In this document: positions 23,038-33,951 of the stretch, one piece after another | How positions within the stretch are numbered: position 1 is the stretch's first letter | Layout of the letters: every line of letters begins with the position of its first letter | Source of the DNA: Synechococcus sp. Tobar12-5m-g | GTDB lineage: Bacteria > Cyanobacteriota > Cyanobacteriia > PCC-6307 > Cyanobiaceae | DNA length: 64,000 bases | Direction of reading: 5' to 3' | Assembly: GCF_024345415.1 (NCBI RefSeq) | Contig: NZ_JAGQBB010000003.1 | Coordinates: 1 to 64,000 of the forward strand | Made by a program: the position numbers and the translations under genes | The notes under the pieces: generated by a model | What the model was told of the DNA's origin: nothing | The model's input: the letters and a program-made list of their open reading frames with translations, nothing else | Databases searched by the model: none

Positions 23038-23892
23038 TTATGCGCATCGTACTTGCGGAGTGGCCGACGCCTCAGCAGCCAAAAGATCCAGCTCCTCCTG
23101 CATCGCCAACACCACCTGCTGATAGCACACCTGCACATAGTTCCGATCCCTGCTGGCGGCATAGCCGCTGCGCTCGAAGTGAATCGGGGCGCAGACGCGG
23201 GTGTGGATTCGTGCTGGCAGCGGAATGTTTGGCAGGGGGCCAAACGCCAGACCCCAGGGCATCCCGAGGTAGACGGGGAACACTTCCGGATCGATTCCCA
23301 TCAGCCAGGGCAGGCCCAGGCGGTGCAACCGTTCCACTTGGGAGTAACAGTCCTCGAGCACGACCAGGGTGTCGTGGCTGCCCCAGGAGATCAGCGGAAC
23401 AACCGGCAGGGAATGCCAGAGGGCCAACCGAATGAAGCCCGTGCGGCCGCTGAAATGGATCTGGCCCCGGCAGCGATGGGGCCGGAAGGCATCGTTGCCG
23501 CCACCGGGATACACGAGCAGGCTGTGCCCCTGATCGAGAACCGCAAGCGCGTTGCGTGGATAGAAGGGAATTGCGCCCACCCGGGCGGCCAGCTGGGCCA
23601 TCGCCGCATTGGTTTGCCAGACCTTGGCGTGGGCCAGGCCATACACCTGGCGGCCGTACCCGAAGCGCCGGAACCAGTCGTAGAGGAACATCGGCAGATC
23701 CGGTGTGGCCAGACCGCCGTTGTGGGAGCCCACCAGCATCAGCTGGCCACAGCTGGGCACATGCTCCCAACCACTGGATTGCACCCGGAAATAGTGCCGG
23801 TAGAACCAGCCCCACAGCGGCATCAGTTCCCTGATCAGCTGGGGATCGCGCAGCAAGCCGGGATCGCGATCAGGTGCAACGCCGTTGGCCAT
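23038..23892 (-). CDS. Lysophospholipid acyltransferase (PlsC/DGAT-like)
   Basis: 284 residues from ATG 23,892 (a longer frame exists but overlaps the Nif11 gene). The motif GSHNGGLATPDLPMFLYDW carries the acyltransferase His/Asp, and VYPGGGNDAFRPHR is the EGTR-like block of this cyanobacterial subgroup. LWHSLPVVPLISWGSHDTL follows. The likely role is acyl transfer to lysophospholipid or diacylglycerol at the membrane. A Nif11 gene lies immediately upstream on the same strand. Confidence 0.75.
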   Translation of the reverse strand: MANGVAPDRDPGLLRDPQLIRELMPLWGWFYRHYFRVQSSGWEHVPSCGQLMLVGSHNGGLATPDLPMFLYDWFRRFGYGRQVYGLAHAKVWQTNAAMAQLAARVGAIPFYPRNALAVLDQGHSLLVYPGGGNDAFRPHRCRGQIHFSGRTGFIRLALWHSLPVVPLISWGSHDTLVVLEDCYSQVERLHRLGLPWLMGIDPEVFPVYLGMPWGLAFGPLPNIPLPARIHTRVCAPIHFERSGYAASRDRNYVQVCYQQVVLAMQEELDLLAAEASATPQVRCA

Positions 23893-23951
23893 GGAGGCGG
23901 AAAAGCCGACAATGGCCGGTCGATCAGCGATCAGGCTGGCATCCCATGGCT

Positions 23952-24167
23952 TCAGGAGCAGGAACGGCTGGATTGCCGCTCCCGTTGCAGCCGCTCGCGC
24001 CGATCTTCCTCCCGGGCCTCGTGCAGATCGGCGCGGGTGAGCCGGTAGCCCAGGCGCCTTGCCGCCAGGACCAGCTCCAGCTCCGAGCGGCAATGCTTCA
24101 GCGACCTGCGCATTGCTGCGCTGGCTTCAGCCTCCTGGACGAACCGTTCAAGCTCGCTCCACGTCAT
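23952..24167 (-). CDS. Nif11-domain small protein
   Basis: 71 residues from ATG 24,167: MTWSELERFVQEAEASAAMR, then LELVLAARRLGYRLTRADL. This follows the Nif11 pattern (a helix, then an AAxxLGYxxTxxDL segment). Nif11 proteins are abundant in cyanobacteria; some are leader peptides of RiPPs. No Gly-Gly cleavage site with a Cys/Ser/Thr-rich core follows here, so a leader function is not supported. Confidence 0.7.
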   Translation of the reverse strand: MTWSELERFVQEAEASAAMRRSLKHCRSELELVLAARRLGYRLTRADLHEAREEDRRERLQRERQSSRSCS

Positions 24168-24265
24168 TGAAGGCCCACCGGGTCTTCCACCCTGCCAACA
24201 AAGCCTGGCGGATGCCAACGTTCAGAACACAGCTCAAGGTTGGGCAGGCGACAGGGGCGGCAGGC

Positions 24266-24412
24266 TCAGCGGTTGCTTCCTTCGCTCTGGGATTCGGAGC
24301 TATTCTGATGGCCCTTGAGGTGCTTTTCGCAGGCCTTGGCCGTTGCGCTGTGAAGCAGGAGGCTGGCCAGAGCCGTGAACAGCATGGCCATGAATGGGAA
24401 CGGTTTCGCCAT
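24266..24412 (-). CDS. Short secreted peptide of unknown function
   Basis: 48 residues from ATG 24,412. A signal-peptide-like start (MAKPFPFMAMLFTALASLLL) is followed by a short hydrophilic tail CEKHLKGHQNSSES. A clean start, a hydrophobic leader and a charged tail support it. A short conserved product of this type would be easy to miss. I do not recognise its role. Confidence 0.5.
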   Translation of the reverse strand: MAKPFPFMAMLFTALASLLLHSATAKACEKHLKGHQNSSESQSEGSNR

Positions 24413-24548
24413 GGCCAAGAAAGTTCTCCTTCAACTTCCCATCTTTTTTGGCCGTGGTCAAGTCGCACGATCGCCTTGTTGCAGGCCCAGGCTCTGCCGA
24501 TGCCTGCCCCGGGCCGCCAGAGTTGTGATCCTGCCCAGGCACCCTCCG

Positions 24549-24842
24549 ATGACCCCCTCCCCGAACACCGTGCTGGCCAGCTCCGCAGGCTGGGTGGCAG
24601 TGCTGCTCAACTTGGTGCCCGGACTCGGCACCGGCTACATCTACCAGCGCCGCTGGAAGGCCTACTGGATCAGCTCGGCGATCACCACTTCCTGGTTCGT
24701 GCTGGGGGCAGTGCTGGCCCAGAACCAGGGGGTCGCCGTCACGTCCCGGGATCAGGCGATCGGTCTTGCCGGGCTGGTGCTGGTGGCCGCCATCACCGCC
24801 GTGGAAGCCGGGGTGGCCGTCCGGCGCTCCCGCCAGGGCTGA
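24549..24842 (+). CDS. Small membrane protein, conserved type
   Basis: 97 residues from ATG 24,549 with three hydrophobic segments: LASSAGWVAVLLNLVPGLGT, AYWISSAITTSWFVLGAVLA and AIGLAGLVLVAAITAVEAGV. The NLVPGLGTGYIYQRRWKAY segment resembles TM2-like or DUF small membrane proteins of cyanobacteria. The next gene starts 1 nt after its stop, so both are probably co-transcribed. Confidence 0.6.
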   Translation: MTPSPNTVLASSAGWVAVLLNLVPGLGTGYIYQRRWKAYWISSAITTSWFVLGAVLAQNQGVAVTSRDQAIGLAGLVLVAAITAVEAGVAVRRSRQG

Positions 24843-24843
24843 G

Positions 24844-25413
24844 GTGGAACCGCACCTCCCCACCACCCACCCCTCCCCGCTGCCCGATGGGCCCTGGCTG
24901 CTGGAGCGCGAGCGGCGCAGCCGCCAAGAAGGCAGTGGCATCGCAGCGGCCGAGCTGGTTGGAACCTGGCTGCTTGTTCAGACCTGGCCGCGTCGTTCCA
25001 ACCAGCCCGCCGTCATCAGCTCCGCCATCCTCCGCGGCCTGCAGGCCAGCCTCACCCTTGCCGCCCCCGCTCGCGCCACGGGCGACCCCAAGGCGCTGTT
25101 CACGATCGTCAACCGCGTGCAGCTCGGTGCCTTGGAGTTCCGTTTCGAGGGTCGGGCCTGGCTGCAGGGCCGCCGCCCGCTGCTGCTGTTCCGCTTCGAG
25201 CGGCTGCGGCTCCGGCTGGGCCGCTGGCACTGCCTGGATCGCCCCTTGCCAGGGCCTGGGGATGGCGCCGCTGCCAGCGGGAGAACCAAGGGACTGCCCT
25301 TCTTCGCCCTGATCTCCACGGGATCCACCCCACCATGGCTGGCGGCGCGGGGCAGGGGAGGCGGCCTGGCCATCTGGCGCCGGTTGCCCGAGGCCTCGAT
25401 CGCTAAGGTTTGA
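24844..25413 (+). CDS. Conserved cyanobacterial protein, PAP/fibrillin-like
   Basis: 189 residues if GTG 24,844 is the start (other starts are possible). ELVGTWLLVQTWPRRSNQPA, RVQLGALEFRFEGRAWLQGR and WLAARGRGGGLAIWRRLPE resemble the beta-barrel pattern of plastid-lipid-associated (fibrillin) proteins, which bind lipophilic molecules near thylakoids. The similarity is judged by eye only. Confidence 0.5.
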   Translation: MEPHLPTTHPSPLPDGPWLLERERRSRQEGSGIAAAELVGTWLLVQTWPRRSNQPAVISSAILRGLQASLTLAAPARATGDPKALFTIVNRVQLGALEFRFEGRAWLQGRRPLLLFRFERLRLRLGRWHCLDRPLPGPGDGAAASGRTKGLPFFALISTGSTPPWLAARGRGGGLAIWRRLPEASIAKV

Positions 25414-25444
25414 ACAGCCATCGCTGCGTTCGCGGATCGCGCCC

Positions 25445-25891
25445 ATGCCGGCCTGGCTCTTCATTCTTGTTGTGCAGGTCGGCGTCAGCCTCAGCCTCAA
25501 CCCGAGCAGCGCCGACTTCCAGTGGTTTCTGCGGCTGCGACGGCCGGCCTGGCTCACGTTCGAGCGCTGGATCCCGCTGATCTGGCTGGTGATCTACGGC
25601 TGCTTCTACGCCGCTGCCCTGCTCAGCTGGGAGGCCGGTGGCGGCTGGGGCGCCATGGCCGGATTCCTGCTGCTGCTGGTGCTGGTGCAGAGCTACACCT
25701 GGCTGATCTGCCGCACCCGCTCCCTTTCAACCGGCACCGTGATTGGCTTCGCGGGCTGGGCCTGGGGCATTGTGCAGGCCATCCTGGTGGGCACCCACTC
25801 GTCGGTGGCGGCGTTGCTGCTGGTGCCCTTCCTGCTTTGGAGCCCCCTGGGCACACTTGTGACCTGGCAGATGCAGCGCCTCAACCGCTGA
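25445..25891 (+). CDS. TspO/MBR-family membrane protein
   Basis: 148 residues, five predicted helices. FLRLRRPAWLTFERWIPLIW and LVIYGCFYAAALLSWEAGGG match the TspO/peripheral benzodiazepine receptor pattern (PxWxxP...WxxIY). In cyanobacteria TspO relatives bind tetrapyrroles and respond to stress. A role here is inference from family. Confidence 0.65.
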   Translation: MPAWLFILVVQVGVSLSLNPSSADFQWFLRLRRPAWLTFERWIPLIWLVIYGCFYAAALLSWEAGGGWGAMAGFLLLLVLVQSYTWLICRTRSLSTGTVIGFAGWAWGIVQAILVGTHSSVAALLLVPFLLWSPLGTLVTWQMQRLNR

Positions 25892-25963
25892 TGCCGGCTG
25901 AGCCGAAGCTGACTGCGGCGTACGCTGCCGTTCCGTGATCACCGAAAACGGCGGGTTCCCTTG

Positions 25964-27643
25964 ATGCTTCCCCTGCAGACCCGGCTGCGGGGTCTTTCGT
26001 TGCTTGCCGATCCGGGACTCAACAAGGGCACGGCCTTCAGCCACGACGAACGCCGGGCGCTGGGCCTGGAGGGATTGCTCCCGGAGGCGGTGGAAACCCT
26101 CGACACCCAGGTGGAGCGGACCTGGCGGTGCTTCCAGGGCCTGGCCAGCGACCTGGAGAAGTTCCGGTTTGCCCAGGCGCTGCGGCAGAGCAGCTCCACG
26201 CTTTTCTATCGCTTTCTCTCCGATCACATCGACGATCTCCTTCCGATCGTCTACACCCCGACGGTGGGGGCGGCGATCCAGCGGTTCAGCCTCGAATACC
26301 GCACCCCTTCCGGGGGTGTCTACCTCTCCCGCACCAACCAGCACCGGCTCGATGGCGTGCTTCGCCAGGCGACCGCCGGCCCCGTCGATCTGATCCTGGT
26401 CACCGATGCCGAAGGCATCCTGGGCATCGGCGATCAGGGCATCGGCGGCATTGAAATCTGTCAGGGCAAACTGGCGGTTTATACCCTCTGCGCCGGACTC
26501 GATCCCCATCGGGTGCTCCCCGTGGTGCTCGATGTGGGCACGAACCGCCAGAGGCTGATCGACGATCCGCTCTACCCCGGCTGCCGGCAGCCTCGCCTGG
26601 TGGGTCCCGCCTACGACGCCTTCATTGCTGCGTTTGTGGCCGCAGTGAAAACGGTGTACCCCGGTGCCCTCCTGCATTGGGAGGATTTCGGCGTGGGCAA
26701 CGCCCACCGCAACCTCGACACCTACCGCCACCGGCTGCCCAGCTTCAACGACGACATCCAGGGCACCCGCGGTGTCGCCTGCGCCGTGGTGCTGGCCGCC
26801 TCCCGCGCGGCTGGCGTGCCGGTTCAGGATCACCGCATCGTGGTGTTCGGCGCCGGAACGGCCGGTTGTGGCATCGCCGAGGGCCTGGTGCGCCTGCTGC
26901 GACGCAACGGGCTGAGCGAAGCGGAGGCGCGAAGGCGGATTTGGCTGATCGATCGGGAGGGGTTGCTGCTGCAGAGCCAGGCCATCGCTTCGCCGCTGGC
27001 CGCCCGGTTCGCCCGATCGCCGGATCAGGTGAGTGGCTTTTCGCGGGATGGTGACGGCCGCATCGGTCTGCTTGAGGTGGTGCGGCAGGTGGGCCCCAGC
27101 GTGCTGATCGGCACCTCCACGGTGGCCGGAGCCTTCAGCCAGGCCGTGGTGGAAACGATGGCTAGGGCGGTGGAGCGGCCGATCATCCTGCCCCTCTCCA
27201 ACCCCACCCACCTGGCCGAAGCCACGCCCCGGGATCTTCTGGCCTGGACGGGTGGGCGGGCGCTGGTGGCGACCGGCAGCCCGTTTGATCCGGTGCCCGT
27301 GGAGGGGGTGAACCGCCGGATCGGCCAGTGCAACAACTGCTTCCTGTTTCCAGGCCTTGGCTTCGCCGCCGTGGCGGTGGGCGCCAGGGAAGTGAGCGAA
27401 GCGATGGTGGATGCGGGTCTGGAGGCCCTGGCGGAGCGGATCCCAGCCAGCCTGAATCCCACCGCCCCGCTGATGCCCGACCTCGACCAGGTGGGGGCCG
27501 TGGCCAGGGCGGTGGCCGAAGCCGTTGCCCTCAGTGCCGTCGAGGAGGGCCTGGCCACTCGGGCCTGCACAGCAGCCGAAGCAATCGAGCGGCTTGACCA
27601 GGCCACCTGGACACCCGTCTACCGAACAATTGAAGCGGTCTGA
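25964..27643 (+). CDS. NAD(P)-dependent malic enzyme
   Basis: 559 residues from ATG 25,964 (a TTG lies one codon upstream). The N-terminal domain carries SDHIDDLLPIVYTPTVGAAI. The catalytic and metal site is in FNDDIQGTRGVACAVVLAAS, and the NAD-binding loop is VVFGAGTAGCGIAEGLVRLL. LPLSNPTHLAEATPRDLLAW and NNCFLFPGLG are further family blocks. It decarboxylates malate to pyruvate, linking TCA and C4 intermediates to pyruvate. The length is typical of the large eukaryotic-like/SfcA type. Confidence 0.92.
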   Translation: MLPLQTRLRGLSLLADPGLNKGTAFSHDERRALGLEGLLPEAVETLDTQVERTWRCFQGLASDLEKFRFAQALRQSSSTLFYRFLSDHIDDLLPIVYTPTVGAAIQRFSLEYRTPSGGVYLSRTNQHRLDGVLRQATAGPVDLILVTDAEGILGIGDQGIGGIEICQGKLAVYTLCAGLDPHRVLPVVLDVGTNRQRLIDDPLYPGCRQPRLVGPAYDAFIAAFVAAVKTVYPGALLHWEDFGVGNAHRNLDTYRHRLPSFNDDIQGTRGVACAVVLAASRAAGVPVQDHRIVVFGAGTAGCGIAEGLVRLLRRNGLSEAEARRRIWLIDREGLLLQSQAIASPLAARFARSPDQVSGFSRDGDGRIGLLEVVRQVGPSVLIGTSTVAGAFSQAVVETMARAVERPIILPLSNPTHLAEATPRDLLAWTGGRALVATGSPFDPVPVEGVNRRIGQCNNCFLFPGLGFAAVAVGAREVSEAMVDAGLEALAERIPASLNPTAPLMPDLDQVGAVARAVAEAVALSAVEEGLATRACTAAEAIERLDQATWTPVYRTIEAV

Positions 27644-27692
27644 TCCGGGCGGCTCAACTGAAGCGGGTCAGGTCAGGAGTTGGTTGTTCGGC

Positions 27693-27974
27693 TCAGAGAT
27701 CGTCTTCGACGCCGGTCTGCACGGTGCAATCGCTCATCGGGTAGCTGACGCAGAGCAGGGCGTAGCCCTGGGCGATCTGGTCGTCGTCAAGGAAGCTCTG
27801 ATCGGATTGATCCACACTGCCGGAGAGGATCTTGCCGGCACAGGTGCTGCAGGCGCCTGCCCGACAGGAGTAGGGCAGATCGATGCCCTGTTCTTCGGCG
27901 GCATCGAGAACGTACTGGTCGTCGGGGCAGGTGAAGGATTTGCCGTCGTTCAGCGTGATCGTGAAGCTGGCCAT
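27693..27974 (-). CDS. petF: Plant-type [2Fe-2S] ferredoxin
   Basis: 93 residues from ATG 27,974 ([20 protein letters not shown]). Cluster ligands: [11 protein letters not shown] (CxxxxCxxC) and a fourth Cys in [13 protein letters not shown]. It transfers electrons from photosystem I to FNR, nitrogen assimilation and other acceptors. The acidic C-terminus (GVEDDL) is usual. It is transcribed toward the malic enzyme gene and divergently from pntA. Confidence 0.92.
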   Translation of the reverse strand: MASFTITLNDGKSFTCPDDQYVLDAAEEQGIDLPYSCRAGACSTCAGKILSGSVDQSDQSFLDDDQIAQGYALLCVSYPMSDCTVQTGVEDDL

Positions 27975-28187
27975 GGCTTGGGGCTGGGCTGATTCTTCTT
28001 TTCCCATCTAGGAACCCTTTCTGAGGTTGATTGTGTCCACCAACACCAATGACTGTCTTGTGCCGTTTCCCCCATGGCCTCCAGACCGGCGCCGGCTTCT
28101 GTGATGGGCCGAACACAACGCTTGGTAGCGGCTTGCGTTGCGCCGGGAAAAGCTCCATGAAGGGGGCCGCTGAATGGGAAGGATCTG

Positions 28188-29347
<1,160 letters not shown>

Positions 29348-29351
<4 letters not shown>

Positions 29352-29644
29352 GCACCGATCTCGGCAGTGCTGAAGCCCTGTGGGTGCTGCTGCTCGGCAG
29401 CCTGCTCGGACTGGAGCTGATCGGCAAGGTGCCCCCCACCCTGCACACCCCCCTGATGTCCGGCGCCAACGCGATCAGTGGAGTCACCCTGTTGGCCGCC
29501 CTGGCCCTGATCGGCGCCGCCCCGAACCCGGCCCTGCGGCTGCTCGGGGCCGTGGCGCTCGGCTTCGCCCTGTTCAACGTGGTGGGAGGGTTCCTGGTGA
29601 CCGATCGCATGCTGGCCATGTTCCGCCGCAAGGGAGACAACTGA
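29348..29644 (+). CDS. pntA2: NAD(P) transhydrogenase subunit alpha, part 2 (membrane)
   Basis: 98 residues with three helices: LWVLLLGSLLGLELIGKVPP, HTPLMSGANAISGVTLLAAL and VALGFALFNVVGGFLVTDRM. The split of PntA into a soluble and a short membrane subunit is usual in cyanobacteria. The start overlaps pntA by 4 nt, and the stop shares one base with the pntB start. Confidence 0.93.
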
Positions 29645-31059
29645 TGGGCGAACTGACGCTCGATCTGGGAGCCGTGCTGCTGCTCGCACTTGGCCTCAAG
29701 GGCCTGGCCAAGATCCGCACGGCCCGCACGGCCAATGCCCTGGCGGCCCTCGCCCTGGTGCTGGCGGTGGCCGGTCTGCTGATCCAGCAGGGGCTGGACG
29801 GCTGGCCGTGGATGCTGCTGGGTCTGGCCGCTGGCGGCGGACTGGGAGCACTGCTGGCCTACCGGGTGGCGATGACCGCGATGCCGGAGACGGTCGCCCT
29901 GTTCAACGGCTGTGGGGGGATGTCCTCCCTGCTGGTCGCGATCGGTGCCGTCCAGTTGCCCTCGGCCCTCAGCCTGGTCGGGCAGATTTCGGTGCTCGCC
30001 TCGGTGGTGGTTGGCGCGATCACCTTCAGCGGTTCGATCGTGGCGATGGGCAAGCTGCAGGAATGGCTGGGCACCCCCGGCTGGACCCTGAGGCCCCAGC
30101 GCCATGCCTTCAACATCGCCACGGCGCTGGCCTGCCTGGCCTGCTGCGTGCTGGTGCTGAAGGGCTTCAGCCTGGCCCTCCTTCCGTTGACGGTGCTCTC
30201 CCTGCTGCTGGGGGTCGGGCTCACCCTGCCGGTCGGCGGTGCCGACATGCCGGTGGTGATTTCCCTGCTCAATTCCTATTCAGGGGTGGCCGCCGCCGCC
30301 GCCGGCTTCGTGGTGGGGAGTGAGCTGCTGATCGTGGCGGGCGCCATGGTGGGGGCCGCCGGCCTGATCCTCACCCAGGTGATGTGCACGGCCATGAACC
30401 GCTCCCTCACGTCGGTGTTGTTCGGCGGCGCCCTCGGTGCTGCCGGCTCGTCCACAGCAGGGGGCGAGTCCGCCAAGGAGGAGGGTTACACGAACGTCAC
30501 CTCCTGCAGCCCCGAAGAGTGTGCCCTCACCCTCGAAGCGGCCGAGCGCGTCGTGTTCGTGCCTGGCTATGGCCTGGCCGTTGCCCAGGCCCAGCATAGC
30601 CTCAAGGAACTCGCCCGCCTGCTCGAGCAGCATGGCGTCGCCGTCAGCTATGCGATTCATCCGGTGGCCGGCCGGATGCCGGGCCACATGAACGTGCTGC
30701 TCGCCGAAGCCGATGTCCCCTACGACCAGCTCATTGAGATGGAGGTGATCAATCCCGACTTTCCCCGCACCGATGTGGTGATCGTGCTGGGGGCCAACGA
30801 TGTGGTGAACCCCCGGGCCAAGAGCGATCCGGCCAGTCCCCTCTACGGCATGCCCGTGCTGGAGGTGGATCAGGCCCGCTCTGTGTTTGTCGTCAAGCGC
30901 AGTCTGGGCTCCGGCTACGCCGGTATCCGCAACGACCTCTTCGAACTGCCCCAGACCTCGATGGTGTTCGGCGACGCCAAGCAGGTGCTTCAGGGTTTGA
31001 TCCAGGAACTGCGGGCTCTGGGTGTGGGCAAAACCGCCGTGGCCGGAGCCTCGCACTGA
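29644..31059 (+). CDS. pntB: NAD(P) transhydrogenase subunit beta
   Basis: 471 residues from ATG 29,644. The N-terminal part has about eight helices (VALFNGCGGMSSLLVAIGAV; PVVISLLNSYSGVAAAAAGF). The C-terminal NADP-binding domain III is VVFVPGYGLAVAQAQHSLKE, YAIHPVAGRMPGHMNVLLAE and VVIVLGANDVVNP. With the two alpha subunits it forms the membrane complex that makes NADPH using the proton gradient. Confidence 0.94.
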   Translation: MGELTLDLGAVLLLALGLKGLAKIRTARTANALAALALVLAVAGLLIQQGLDGWPWMLLGLAAGGGLGALLAYRVAMTAMPETVALFNGCGGMSSLLVAIGAVQLPSALSLVGQISVLASVVVGAITFSGSIVAMGKLQEWLGTPGWTLRPQRHAFNIATALACLACCVLVLKGFSLALLPLTVLSLLLGVGLTLPVGGADMPVVISLLNSYSGVAAAAAGFVVGSELLIVAGAMVGAAGLILTQVMCTAMNRSLTSVLFGGALGAAGSSTAGGESAKEEGYTNVTSCSPEECALTLEAAERVVFVPGYGLAVAQAQHSLKELARLLEQHGVAVSYAIHPVAGRMPGHMNVLLAEADVPYDQLIEMEVINPDFPRTDVVIVLGANDVVNPRAKSDPASPLYGMPVLEVDQARSVFVVKRSLGSGYAGIRNDLFELPQTSMVFGDAKQVLQGLIQELRALGVGKTAVAGASH

Positions 31060-31487
31060 ACGCAGGCGACCAACTGATCCAGCGGATTCCCAACCCATGC
31101 CGGGCGCTCGGGCCACCAGATCGCCCGCAGGGTTCCCAGCACTTCGCGCGTGGCCAGGGCCCCATCCAGCAGCGCCAGAACCAGCAGCATCAGCAGGGGC
31201 ACCCCACGCCGGGGGTCAGCTGCGGCGGCCACAGGGTGGCCCTCACCGGGGGGCTCTGCTGGAACCGATTCGGGAACGGCAGGGGCAACAGGAACTGCAG
31301 GCCAAGACACCGCCTCCAAAACCACTGCCCCCACAGCCAGCGCCTCCAGCGCGACCGCCACTGGCGGTACCACCGCCTCGATTCCTGAAGCCTCCTCCAG
31401 CCGATCAGGCAGGAGGCTGGGGGGGTGCTGGCGGGCGTAGGGACTGCGCCGCCATTCCCGCAGACGGGCATACAGGGTGGGGTTCAT
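30990..31487 (-). CDS. Conserved small membrane-associated protein, unknown function
   Basis: 165 residues from ATG 31,487 (MNPTLYARLREWRRSPYARQ). The middle part is Ala/Val/Pro-rich. One hydrophobic helix (VPLLMLLVLALLDGALATRE) precedes LGTLRAIWWPERPAW. The last 23 codons overlap the 3' end of pntB on the other strand, which is unusual but possible. The N-terminal block looks like a conserved picocyanobacterial protein. Confidence is moderate because of the overlap. Confidence 0.5.
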   Translation of the reverse strand: MNPTLYARLREWRRSPYARQHPPSLLPDRLEEASGIEAVVPPVAVALEALAVGAVVLEAVSWPAVPVAPAVPESVPAEPPGEGHPVAAAADPRRGVPLLMLLVLALLDGALATREVLGTLRAIWWPERPAWVGNPLDQLVACVQCEAPATAVLPTPRARSSWIKP

Positions 31488-31535
31488 CGAGTCCCGACCG
31501 CTCCGTCCATGGCTTCCTCCTAAGGTAAAGGACCT

Positions 31536-32924
<1,389 letters not shown>

Positions 32925-33006
32925 GCGGGGTCCCGACAACAGGCGAGCCTTTGGCCCCTGGGCCCCCGGTTGATGCCCGCTAGGGTCGCAGTCAGCTTCC
33001 TTTCCC

Positions 33007-33867
33007 ATGGCCCAGCTCACCGCCGGAACCCGGCGATTCCGCCTCGGCGGGGCCCTTCAGCCCGCCTTGCAGCTGGGGCTGCTGCTGTTGCTGGCCCTGC
33101 TGGTGCTGGTGCCGCTGTTCTGGCTGGTGAGCACCTCGCTCAAGGGCCCCGCCGAAGACATCTTCACCACCCCGCCGGCCCTGCTGCCCGCCCAGCCCAG
33201 CTTCGACGCCTACCGGCGCCTGTTCGCGGATCACCCGATGGGGCTGTATCTGTTCAACAGCACGGTGGTGAGCCTGCTGGCGGTGCTGGCCAACCTGGTG
33301 TTCTGCTCCCTGGCGGCGTACCCGCTGGCGCGGATGCGCTTCGCAGGCCGTGGCCTGGTGCTGGCCCTGGTGGTGGCCACCATCCTAATTCCCTTCCAGG
33401 TGGTGATGATTCCGCTCTATCTGCTGATGGTGCAGATCGGCCTGCGCAACACCCTCTGGGCCCTGATCATTCCCCAGGCGGCCACGGCTTTCGGCATCTT
33501 CCTGTTGCGCCAGAGTTTCGTCGGCGTTCCGGCGGAACTGGAGGAAGCGGCCCGCATCGACGGCTGCAGCCGGGTCGGGGAATGGTGGAACGTGATGATC
33601 CCCGCCGCCCGGGCCGATCTGATCACCCTGGCGATGTTCGTGTTCATCGGCACCTGGAGTGATTTTCTCTGGCCGCTGATCATTCTCGATGATCCCAAGC
33701 TCTACACCCTGCCCCTCGGCCTACAGCAACTGGCCAGCAGCTTCTCCCTCGACTGGCGGATGGTGGCGGCTGGTTCGGTGGTGTCGATCTTGCCGGTGCT
33801 GCTGCTGTTCGTGCTCTTGCAGCGCTACATCCTGCCCAGCGCCACCGGTGATGCCGTCAAGGGATGA
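33007..33867 (+). CDS. Carbohydrate ABC transporter permease (MalG/UgpE-like)
   Basis: 286 residues, six helices. The EAA loop is EEAARIDGCSRVGEWWNVMI then PAARADLITLAMFVF, and the start has LFWLVSTSLKGPAEDIFTTP. It is one of two permease subunits of a sugar (for example glucosylglycerol or maltodextrin) importer. The partner permease, binding protein and ATPase are not adjacent, so the operon is split or the genes lie elsewhere. Confidence 0.88.
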   Translation: MAQLTAGTRRFRLGGALQPALQLGLLLLLALLVLVPLFWLVSTSLKGPAEDIFTTPPALLPAQPSFDAYRRLFADHPMGLYLFNSTVVSLLAVLANLVFCSLAAYPLARMRFAGRGLVLALVVATILIPFQVVMIPLYLLMVQIGLRNTLWALIIPQAATAFGIFLLRQSFVGVPAELEEAARIDGCSRVGEWWNVMIPAARADLITLAMFVFIGTWSDFLWPLIILDDPKLYTLPLGLQQLASSFSLDWRMVAAGSVVSILPVLLLFVLLQRYILPSATGDAVKG

Positions 33868-33951
33868 AGCGCTCAAGGGATGAAGGAGGGCGCGGCGTCC
33901 CTGGTCTGTAAGGTCGAACCATCCCACCCACCACCCTGAGCCAGGCGCCCC

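Noticed and set aside
25727-27211. 494-residue minus-strand open frame
   Set aside because: Antisense to malic enzyme, whose family blocks are unambiguous.
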